DNA from: Candidatus Segatella albertsiae
GTDB lineage: Bacteria; Bacteroidota; Bacteroidia; Bacteroidales; Bacteroidaceae
Direction: 5' to 3'
Assembly: GCA_002451555.1 (NCBI GenBank)
Contig: DKCU01000154.1
Coordinates: 1 to 56,881, forward strand
Length of the DNA: 56,881 nt
The translations under genes and the position numbers were made by a program. The stretch's first letter is position 1. Each line of letters starts with the position of its first letter. Under the pieces are notes generated by a model. That model searched no databases and had not been told where the DNA came from. It saw only the letters and a program-made list of their open reading frames with translations. Positions 1 to 6,971 of the stretch are shown here, in pieces.

Positions 1-12
1 CTGAGAAAGTTT

Positions 13-40
13 CATTCAACATTCAACACTCAACATTCAA
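13..40. repeat. Heptamer tandem repeat, 4 units of CATTCAA
   Basis: Four tandem 7-bp units (CATTCAA, CATTCAA, CACTCAA, CATTCAA) end 11 bases before the first start codon. They lie in the 5' untranslated region of the polymerase/ligase-like gene. Similar heptamer arrays of another sequence recur at 27597, 29947 and 48545. Confidence 0.8.
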
Positions 41-51
41 TACTTCCTAAA

Positions 52-1251
52 ATGAACAATATATCTCGTTTTTTCACCCTTTATTGGATGATTTATTTCC
101 CTACCTGTATCGCCTACAATGACCTGCCTGGTTTCTCCAGCGTGGATGAGGTGATGACTGGTGTCTTGTTGCTTTACACCTTTATGATGTATAGCAACCG
201 CAGTCTCAACAAGGCTCCTTGGAAGGAGTTTATGGTATGTTTGGGATTGATAGCCTTCTATACCGTCTATTCCTTGCTCTTCGGTGCCAATGTCGCCGAT
301 GCGGTATGGCTCGACTTGATGCAGGAGGTTCGTCCTTACGCCATCGTCTTCTGTACTTGGATATTGAATCCACGGTTTACGAAAAGTCAGAAGAAATGGA
401 TGTTGGCAACGATGGTGCTTACACTCGGTTCTTGGATTGTATATCATCCGCAGACGTTGGATAGCCAAGTGGAGGCGGAGTTCCCTGTCTTGGGACAGTT
501 GGCGATATGTACGGGAATGGCATGGTATCTCTTCACGGAGAACACGAAGCGCAATCGCTATATTGCCTTGGCTTTGGTACTGACGGGTATGTTGGCTCCG
601 AAGTTCAAGTTCATGGGAGAGGTCGTTTGCTTCATCGCCTTTATATTCTTCCTAAAAAGCCGCTTGAACTTCAAGTCGCCGAAGACCATGATATATTGCG
701 CTTTGGTGGTGACGATTATCTTGATGGTGACGTGGACTCGCTTCGACGCTTACTATGTGTCGGGATTGGACAATGAAGCATTGGCTCGTCCTATGACCTA
801 TAAGACATCTCTCCGAATGCTCGTTGATTACTGGCCATTTGGCTCTGGCATGGGAACCTTCGCTTGTAATGGTGCGTGGAGATATTATTCCCCTTTGTAC
901 TATAAGTATAACCTGAATGGTATCTGGGGATTGGACGAAGGTGGCGGTTTCATCTGCGATGCCTATTACCCTACATTGGCCCAGTTTGGTATGGTGGGTG
1001 TGTTCTTCTTCTGCTGGTTTTGGAAACGCCGTCTTGCTGCCATCGACCGAATCGTCGATATGAAGTACTACCGTGTGGCGATGATTACCTTCTGCTGCCT
1101 CGCCATCGAGCAGACAGCCGACTCCTCTTGGCTCTCTGGTAAGGGCATGGGATATTGTATGTTGCTGGGTCTATGCTTGAATGCGAATAAAAACTTGATG
1201 GAGATGATGAAGAGAAAAAAGCAATTGGAAAATAAACAGAAAGTGGTATGA
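52..1251 (+). CDS. O-antigen polymerase/ligase-like membrane protein
   Basis: A 399-residue, strongly hydrophobic protein with about ten predicted membrane segments and a large polar loop in the C-terminal third (about residues 245-310, rich in Tyr, Trp and Gly, with the short motif FGSGMGTF). This layout fits the Wzy/WaaL-type family (O-antigen polymerase or ligase), which joins lipid-linked glycan units at the periplasmic face of the inner membrane. The stop codon overlaps the next gene by 4 bases (ATGA), so the two are translationally coupled. The family has little sequence conservation, so polymerase versus ligase cannot be decided here. A role in the surface polysaccharide made by the genes from 16003 on is inferred from context. 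Confidence 0.65.
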   Translation: MNNISRFFTLYWMIYFPTCIAYNDLPGFSSVDEVMTGVLLLYTFMMYSNRSLNKAPWKEFMVCLGLIAFYTVYSLLFGANVADAVWLDLMQEVRPYAIVFCTWILNPRFTKSQKKWMLATMVLTLGSWIVYHPQTLDSQVEAEFPVLGQLAICTGMAWYLFTENTKRNRYIALALVLTGMLAPKFKFMGEVVCFIAFIFFLKSRLNFKSPKTMIYCALVVTIILMVTWTRFDAYYVSGLDNEALARPMTYKTSLRMLVDYWPFGSGMGTFACNGAWRYYSPLYYKYNLNGIWGLDEGGGFICDAYYPTLAQFGMVGVFFFCWFWKRRLAAIDRIVDMKYYRVAMITFCCLAIEQTADSSWLSGKGMGYCMLLGLCLNANKNLMEMMKRKKQLENKQKVV

Positions 1252-1787
1252 GGTTAGTACACGATCCCAATGAAATCTTGTGGTATGCGATGAGCTCTCC
1301 TTATCGCCGTGAGATGAAGGCTAAGGCACTCTTGGATGCTCTCAATATAGAGAATTTCATTCCGATGAAGACGAGACAGGAGATTCGTGAGGGCAAAATC
1401 GTGACATGGGAGGAGCCTGCTCTCCACAACTTCGTCTTCGTGCATGACAGCTACAATGGCATCATGAAGGTGAAGAAAGGGCTTGATATCCTCCAGTTCA
1501 TCTTGAATCCTTTATCGCCGATAGTTGTACCACAGAGACAGATGGATGACTTCATCCGTTTTTACGAGTCGGGTGGTTATGACAACCCCGAGTTTCTCGC
1601 TCCTCAGGCGATGGGGCAACTGCGGCAGAATGCCAAGGTTGTCATCGGCGATGGTCCACTTGCCGGCATCGAGGGGTATTACCAACGAGTGAAGGGGGGA
1701 AAGAACAAGCGTTTCGTGGTGGTGATAGATGGGCTGATGGCCATGGCTTGCACCGTGGAATGTGAGTTTGTGAAAGTGGCACATTAG
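1248..1787 (+). CDS. UpxY family transcription antiterminator (NusG-like)
   Basis: A 179-residue protein opening with WYAMSSPYRRE and followed by a run typical of NusG N-terminal domains, then a C-terminal KOW-like segment with GPLAGIEGYY and KRFVVVIDGL. UpxY proteins of Bacteroidales travel with RNA polymerase and stop premature termination in the leader of one capsular polysaccharide operon. Such genes are normally first in the capsule operon. Here it is coupled to a polymerase/ligase-like gene and is followed by the defence operon at 2057 instead of glycosyltransferases. A G6 run at 1694-1699 is in frame. Family assignment is firm; which operon it controls is unknown. Confidence 0.85.
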   Translation: MRLVHDPNEILWYAMSSPYRREMKAKALLDALNIENFIPMKTRQEIREGKIVTWEEPALHNFVFVHDSYNGIMKVKKGLDILQFILNPLSPIVVPQRQMDDFIRFYESGGYDNPEFLAPQAMGQLRQNAKVVIGDGPLAGIEGYYQRVKGGKNKRFVVVIDGLMAMACTVECEFVKVAH

Positions 1788-1862
1788 TTGCAATTTTGCA
1801 ATTGTTAGTTTAAATTGTGGTAGGCTGAGAAGAATCTTACTGTTAAAAGATATAAACAAAAC

Positions 1863-1893
1863 TTGCAATATCCATAAATTATTCTTATTTTTG
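1863..1893 (+). promoter_or_regulatory. Bacteroidetes-type promoter for the M42/radical SAM operon
   Basis: TTG at 1863-1865 and TATTTTTG at 1886-1893, separated by 20 nt, match the TTG / TAnnTTTG consensus. It would give a leader of about 155 nt before the M42 start codon, so the operon would not depend on read-through from upxY. Confidence 0.6.
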
Positions 1894-2040
1894 CATTATG
1901 AACCTTACTCTTTTACTAGAAGTGAGGATGAAAAATTATGAAATATTATAGTATGAAATTCTCTAAGTACTTGAATCACAGAGCTAAAACTGAGATTTGA
2001 GGAACCTAAGGAATGCTTAATTAGTATTGCATTGTAAGTT

Positions 2041-2054
2041 TTAGTAATTACTAA
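2041..2054. promoter_or_regulatory. 14-bp perfect palindrome touching the M42 ribosome-binding region
   Basis: TTAGTAATTACTAA is a perfect palindrome ending two bases before the ATG at 2057. It could be a repressor operator or, in RNA, a small stem over the translation start. Its A+T richness means chance is possible. Confidence 0.35.
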
Positions 2055-2056
2055 AT

Positions 2057-3103
2057 ATGAACAATCCAAAAGACAATTTGTTGTTTGATTTGTTGCAAAC
2101 ACCAAGTCCATCAGGTAGTGAATCTGCCATTATAGAAAAAGTGGCAGACTACTTTAAGGACTATGCGGATGAGATAAGTCGTGATGCTTATGGTAACTTG
2201 ATTGCCATCAAACGAGGAAAATCAAGCAAAAAGTTGATGTTAGCAGCTCATGCAGATGAAGTGGGCATGATGGTTACCTATATAGATGACAATGGTTTCA
2301 TCTATTTTCAGGAAATTGGAGGTATAGACACCAATCTCCTTTTGGGACAACGAGTGGAAATCCACAATGACAAAGGAATGGTGTTAGGAGTTATTGGCAA
2401 GAAGCCGATACATCTTCAAGACCGTGAAGCCAAGGCAAAGGATTATGATGCAGAGGATTTGTGGATCGATATAGCAGCAAAGGATAAAAAAGAAGCAGAA
2501 AGTAGGGTGGAAGTAGGTGATTACATTACTTATCAGACCCAGCCAACAATACTCCATGGAGAGACTTGGATATCCAAATCCTTGGACGATAAGGTTGGCT
2601 TGTTCACCTTAATTAAGGTGGCGGAAGCCTTGAGGAACAAACTACCTGCAATGGATGTATATTTTGTGGCATCCGTGCAAGAAGAACTTGGGGCACGTGG
2701 CGTAAGGACGGCAACCATGTCCATTGAGCCAGACTATGGCATAGCCATTGATGTAACTCATGCTACGGATTATCCAACCTGTTCTCCACAAAAAAGTGGC
2801 GAGATAAAATTGGGTGGTGGCATAGTGATAGCCAAGGGACCAAATGTCGAACCTGCGATAGGGAGAAGTATGATAGATTTGGCTAAAGAGAATAATATAA
2901 AATATCAGATAGAGCCTATAGCGCGTCCAACGGGTACGGATGCTAACTTCATGCAAGTGTCTGGCAAGGGAGTGAAGACAGCTTTGTTGAGCATACCTTG
3001 CAGGTATATGCATTCCCCAAATGAGATAGTATCTTTGATAGATGTCAACGAGGGAGTGAGGTTTCTCACTCGTCTCTGCGAAGTCGAATTAGATAAGTGT
3101 TAA
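2057..3103 (+). CDS. M42 family metallo-aminopeptidase
   Basis: 348 residues, the usual length for M42 (TET-type) aminopeptidases, which form dodecamers that trim short peptides from the N terminus. The co-catalytic metal site is complete: H65 (AAHADE), bridging D177 (SLDDK), catalytic E209 and ligand E210 (VQEELGARG), D232 (IDVTHA) and H319 (RYMHSPNE). Thirty bases downstream begins a 34-residue peptide, followed by a radical SAM maturase, so this copy may process or degrade that peptide. It has its own promoter-like sequence (1863-1893). M42 enzymes also occur as housekeeping genes, so participation in the operon's function is inferred from spacing only. Confidence 0.9.
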   Translation: MNNPKDNLLFDLLQTPSPSGSESAIIEKVADYFKDYADEISRDAYGNLIAIKRGKSSKKLMLAAHADEVGMMVTYIDDNGFIYFQEIGGIDTNLLLGQRVEIHNDKGMVLGVIGKKPIHLQDREAKAKDYDAEDLWIDIAAKDKKEAESRVEVGDYITYQTQPTILHGETWISKSLDDKVGLFTLIKVAEALRNKLPAMDVYFVASVQEELGARGVRTATMSIEPDYGIAIDVTHATDYPTCSPQKSGEIKLGGGIVIAKGPNVEPAIGRSMIDLAKENNIKYQIEPIARPTGTDANFMQVSGKGVKTALLSIPCRYMHSPNEIVSLIDVNEGVRFLTRLCEVELDKC

Positions 3104-3133
3104 TTAACATGTTAAATTTAAAGCTTTAAAAAA

Positions 3134-3238
3134 ATGAAGAAGAAAATTTCATTTTCATGGGAGGAGAAAAGTTCCTTCGACACAGAACGTGTAGGGGCAA
3201 TGTATTGCTTCAAGCGTTGCGATGTCAACCAGAACTAA
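3134..3238 (+). CDS. Candidate RiPP precursor peptide (34 aa, C-x3-C)
   Basis: A short open frame begins ATG AAG AAG AAA and ends TAA, 30 bases after the M42 stop. It encodes a polar leader-like part (MKKKISFSWEEK through DTERVG, residues 1-21) and a Cys-containing tail, AMYCFKRCDVNQN, with C25 and C29. It is followed by a stable hairpin (3247-3281) and then a radical SAM/SPASM protein with a PqqD-like domain, the arrangement typical of ribosomally made, post-translationally modified peptides (sacti- or ranthipeptides and relatives). No sequence match to a named precursor family is recognised. Which residues are modified, and whether a mature product is released, cannot be told. It could instead be a regulatory or partner peptide. 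Confidence 0.6.
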   Translation: MKKKISFSWEEKSSFDTERVGAMYCFKRCDVNQN

Positions 3239-3246
3239 TTTCCACC

Positions 3247-3281
3247 GAGGATGTTTTGGTGGCATGCGCCAAAGCATCCTC
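3247..3281 (+). terminator. Hairpin between precursor peptide and maturase (attenuator-like)
   Basis: GAGGATGTTTTGG (3247-3259) pairs with CCAAAGCATCCTC (3269-3281) over 13 positions with one G-T wobble and a 9-nt loop; a weak T-rich stretch follows. Placed between a precursor and its maturase, such a hairpin would let the peptide be made in excess by partial termination or by stabilising the upstream transcript. Confidence 0.6.
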
Positions 3282-3297
3282 CTTCATCTTTTAGTTT

Positions 3298-4632
3298 ATG
3301 AGTACGAAAAAAAACGGTAGTTATCAAGCGGATGACATCCTTTGTTTCCCAAAAGATATAACGTTGATTCCATGCGAGGACAAAACTTTGGTTCTTTCTG
3401 TTGATATGGGAAATTGGATTGTTTTGTATAATGACAACCAAAAAAGATATTTTGACCAACTTGTTGAAGGAAAGACTATAGGGGAAGTTTATGAAACGGC
3501 CTTGGAGGAAAACGGTTCTTCTGATTTGTTGAGGCTTTTTTCTTTCATCTATGCCAGAGAATTCGCCCTTGTAGGACAAGCTCCCCAAGCAACAGTCAAC
3601 AATGCTTCCAAATACCTAAATGTTTATCTTACCAATGCCTGCAATCTGCATTGTGTTCATTGTTTCATGAATGCAGGAACCAAACTCTCCAATGAGTTGT
3701 CCTTGGAGAAGTGGAAGAAGGTGTTAAGTGATTTCAAACAGGCAGGTGGAGAATTCGTAACATTTACGGGTGGTGAGCCTACTATGTATCCCCAGTTTGA
3801 GGCAGTTGTCATCCATGCTCATCAGATAGGTCTGAAAGTCACGGTCTTGTCCAATGGACTGCTGTGGACACAGGATAGGATACTGCGGATGAAGCCTTTC
3901 CTTGATGAGATTCAGTTTAGCATCGATGGAGTGACGGAACAAGACAACGCCAAGGTGCGTGGAAAGAATCATTTCCAAAAGGTGGTGGATACAGTCTGCG
4001 CCTTTGCGGAAATTGGGGTGAAGACATCCGTGGCAACAACATTCACTTGGGAAAACTTATCTACGGCGGATGAATATAAGTGTTTTGTGGATAGCATAAG
4101 GGACAAGGTTGGTGACAAGGTGTTTTTCAAACTGACAAAAAAAATGCTCCCTGGACGAGGAAAAAACTTTTCTGAGGAGGAGAATGGAAAGTATTATGAG
4201 CAGATAGATGCCATAGAACGATACGTGGATCCAACCGCTGGCTATGCCAACTTCATCGAGGGGCACGAACCAAATGTGAAGATTCGCAATTGCGGCTTTG
4301 GTGGACTTTCCATTGCATCTAATGGCAATGTTTATTTCTGCAATCGAGTTCATGAGGTGGATTGCTATGGCAATGTAAATTTCGACTCGATAAAAGACTT
4401 GCTTCTGCAAGGTAAGCAAGCCTTGGAAAACACGGCTGTGGAGAACATATCCAATTGCCACGATTGCAAGTTGAGATATGTATGTGGCGGCGATTGTCGC
4501 ATCGATCACTTTAACTTTAGAGGTCGCATCAAGGAATGGAATTTAGAACTCACCCAAACTCGATGCACCGAAGAGTTTAAGAAGCGTCTCATCCAAAAGA
4601 TGGTGGATAGCTTTACCTTTTATTACCAATAG
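3298..4632 (+). CDS. Radical SAM/SPASM peptide maturase with PqqD-like domain
   Basis: 444 residues. Residues about 10-95 resemble a PqqD-like RiPP recognition element. The radical SAM cluster motif CxxxCxxC is C115, C119, C122 (ACNLHCVHC), followed by the SAM-binding TGGEP segment. The C-terminal part (about 325-425) holds the SPASM cysteines, including NCGFGG, YFCN, CHDCKLRYVCGGDC and a last Cys near the end. Enzymes of this build bind precursor leaders and form thioether or carbon-carbon links using auxiliary Fe-S clusters. The 34-residue peptide immediately upstream is the obvious substrate. The SNF2 gene begins two bases after the stop, so expression is coupled. It is not viperin-like (a SPASM domain is present and viperin motifs are not). 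Confidence 0.88.
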   Translation: MSTKKNGSYQADDILCFPKDITLIPCEDKTLVLSVDMGNWIVLYNDNQKRYFDQLVEGKTIGEVYETALEENGSSDLLRLFSFIYAREFALVGQAPQATVNNASKYLNVYLTNACNLHCVHCFMNAGTKLSNELSLEKWKKVLSDFKQAGGEFVTFTGGEPTMYPQFEAVVIHAHQIGLKVTVLSNGLLWTQDRILRMKPFLDEIQFSIDGVTEQDNAKVRGKNHFQKVVDTVCAFAEIGVKTSVATTFTWENLSTADEYKCFVDSIRDKVGDKVFFKLTKKMLPGRGKNFSEEENGKYYEQIDAIERYVDPTAGYANFIEGHEPNVKIRNCGFGGLSIASNGNVYFCNRVHEVDCYGNVNFDSIKDLLLQGKQALENTAVENISNCHDCKLRYVCGGDCRIDHFNFRGRIKEWNLELTQTRCTEEFKKRLIQKMVDSFTFYYQ

Positions 4633-4634
4633 AG

Positions 4635-6953
4635 ATGCCTTTGTTTCGTTGTGTTTGCATATATGAGGTCTATCCCTCTCCTCGCCAGTTGGAGTTGAGG
4701 ATAGAAGTCTGCCAGGGAAATCATACCAAGTCCTTGTCCCCTTTTATCAGGAAGGTGGATATGGAGGAATTGGCGCAGAGTTGCATCCCAGAGTCGCGAT
4801 GCCTCATTCCTTTGATGAATCAGATGGGAATGGTCAGTCAGCCTTTCCGATTGGTAGGAAAGGCATTGAAGAATGCAAAAGTGCAGGAGTTGCTTGGAAA
4901 GAATCCTTGGAAAGGGGTTCAGGCTAATGGAAAGGGTTCGGTCAAGAAAATCATGCCTGTCCTTCCACTGTCATGCAGACAACCACTTTCAATAGGTCGT
5001 CTCTTGGGAGGTGAACTATACATCACCAACATCGTCAACTGGAACAAAAATATTAAGATACGCTTGGTATATCAAGATGCGATCACTTCCTTCTATCCTC
5101 AATATAATGATTGCCCTTACTTGACGGCGGATGGCGAACTTCTACAGAGAGACAAAGCAAGCGAGGTCAAGTTTTTGGCAAATCTACATTCTGGGATTGA
5201 CTGGGAAAAAGGAGAGATGACACTTGATGGCTATGATATGGATTTTTTAAGTAGCCTTGCCCAAAAAGGCTGGAAAGTTTTTGTTGAGAAAACAAAAGGT
5301 CCAGCAGCGCAAGTTCATTTGCATCATCATGCGTCTGGTATAGAATGGTTCTCTGTCGACGAAAGTGATTCCCAACCCGAAAGCATCATGATAGACCAAA
5401 TGTTGAACAGTTACTTGAAAGGCAGAAATTATGTCGAATCCAAGGGGCAGTTGGGCATTTTTAGGTCGAGAGACATTATCAAGGAAAAGCCTGCGGCAAT
5501 CACGAAAGTCTTGCCATACTTTGACTGGAAGGCAATCTATGGAAAGCCAATAGCTCTTTCAGGGCAAGAAAAAGCAAGGTTGGAAATTCGTATAAAACAG
5601 GGAGTAACGGCTCAATTACGCTCCTACCAAATGGAAGGCGTGTTTTGGTTAGCCACCATGCGCAAAAATCATCATGGCTGTTTGCTGGCAGATGAGATGG
5701 GCTTGGGCAAGACACTTCAGGTGCTAGCACATCTTTTAAGTCTTGGCAAAACTGACAATCCCCATTTGGTCATAGCACCGACTTCCTTGGTCTATAATTG
5801 GCTAAGTGAAGCCTTGAGGTTCATTCCTACATGCCAAGATGATATAGGCATACAACTTCATATCCCTGACAAAAGCAAACGACTTTTGATAGTCTCCTAC
5901 GACATTTTGCGTTTGAATATAGATGTTTACAACAAGGTGGAGTATGACACCATCGTCATTGATGAGGCACAGATTATCAAGAACCGGGATACCCAAAAGT
6001 ACAAGGCCATCAAGACTTTGAACGCTCAACACCATATTATTCTCACTGGTACTCCCATAGAGAATAGTATTGATGACATCTGGTCTCACTTTATGATTTT
6101 GATGCCAGAGATGAAAGCACTTTATGCCTTCATGTGCAAGCAATGCCAGTCGAAGAGCGATGACTCATTTTTGGAATTGTCCAGAAAGTTCTTGAAGCCA
6201 TTCATCCTGCGACGTACAAAGGAGGAAGTGTTGAAGGATTTGCCAGAGTTGATAGAGAAAACAATCTATGTAGTGATGTCTAAGGCGGAACGTCGTCTTT
6301 ACGATCAAGTCCATAGGATGGTTTTGAGGGCATTGCAAAATGGTGTGAGCGGAAGAATTGAGAGCATAGCCTTGGAAGGGTTGCTTCGGTTGCGACAGGC
6401 TTGTGTTTCGCCCCAGTTGCTTCCCTCGTCCTTGTATAAAGGTGTGGGTACATTTGTCTCTTCAAAGTTGCAGACGGCCTTGGATTGCATCGAAGATTTT
6501 GTACAGCGAGGCGAAAAAGTGTTAGTCTTCTCTCAATTTGTAGGTGCCTTGGAACAGATGGAACAAATCTTGGAAGAAAGAGCAATTGGATACGAGAAAA
6601 TCTACGGAGAGACTCGTGACAGAGTAACGCCAATAGATCATTTCCAAAAAGATGAAACTATACCTGTCTTTCTGATTAGTTTGAAGGCAGGAGGAGTGGG
6701 GTTGAATTTGACGGCAGCAAACAATGTCATTCTGTTGGATGATTGGTGGAACCCAGCTGTGGAAGATCAAGCCTTTGCTCGTGCCCATCGAATGGGACAA
6801 AAGAAAAATGTGATGGTGTTTCGCCTTGTTTGCAAGGATACAGTAGAAGAGAAAGTCTTGCAGTTGCAGGAGAAGAAACGCCAGACGATAGATATGTTCA
6901 ATGCTGCGAGTGGCAAGTTGAGCTTGGAAGAAATCAGAGGATTATTAAACTAA
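4635..6953 (+). CDS. SNF2-family DNA-dependent ATPase/helicase
   Basis: 772 residues. The N-terminal 310 or so have no recognised domain. The ATPase core starts near residue 325 with motif I DEMGLGKT (K359), motif II DEAQ (443-446), the SNF2 linker RRTKEEVLKDLPE, and the second lobe with KAGGVGLNLTAAN and motif VI QAFARAHRMGQ (R716, R719). All core motifs are intact, so it should be an active double-strand DNA translocase or remodeler. SNF2 proteins occur in bacterial defence systems such as DISARM and in housekeeping RapA. This one lacks RapA-type extra domains. Position between a maturase and a deaminase-like gene, in a tight operon (2-nt and 18-nt gaps), suggests a sensor or translocase for the system. 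Confidence 0.88.
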   Translation: MPLFRCVCIYEVYPSPRQLELRIEVCQGNHTKSLSPFIRKVDMEELAQSCIPESRCLIPLMNQMGMVSQPFRLVGKALKNAKVQELLGKNPWKGVQANGKGSVKKIMPVLPLSCRQPLSIGRLLGGELYITNIVNWNKNIKIRLVYQDAITSFYPQYNDCPYLTADGELLQRDKASEVKFLANLHSGIDWEKGEMTLDGYDMDFLSSLAQKGWKVFVEKTKGPAAQVHLHHHASGIEWFSVDESDSQPESIMIDQMLNSYLKGRNYVESKGQLGIFRSRDIIKEKPAAITKVLPYFDWKAIYGKPIALSGQEKARLEIRIKQGVTAQLRSYQMEGVFWLATMRKNHHGCLLADEMGLGKTLQVLAHLLSLGKTDNPHLVIAPTSLVYNWLSEALRFIPTCQDDIGIQLHIPDKSKRLLIVSYDILRLNIDVYNKVEYDTIVIDEAQIIKNRDTQKYKAIKTLNAQHHIILTGTPIENSIDDIWSHFMILMPEMKALYAFMCKQCQSKSDDSFLELSRKFLKPFILRRTKEEVLKDLPELIEKTIYVVMSKAERRLYDQVHRMVLRALQNGVSGRIESIALEGLLRLRQACVSPQLLPSSLYKGVGTFVSSKLQTALDCIEDFVQRGEKVLVFSQFVGALEQMEQILEERAIGYEKIYGETRDRVTPIDHFQKDETIPVFLISLKAGGVGLNLTAANNVILLDDWWNPAVEDQAFARAHRMGQKKNVMVFRLVCKDTVEEKVLQLQEKKRQTIDMFNAASGKLSLEEIRGLLN

Positions 6954-6971
6954 TAACAAAAATCAATTATT

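Noticed and set aside
1694..1699. G6 tract in upxY as a phase-variation site
   Set aside because: The frame is intact, the tract is short, and nothing shows it varies.
3298..4632. Viperin-type antiviral radical SAM enzyme
   Set aside because: A SPASM domain and PqqD-like N-terminus are present and an adjacent peptide exists; viperins lack these.
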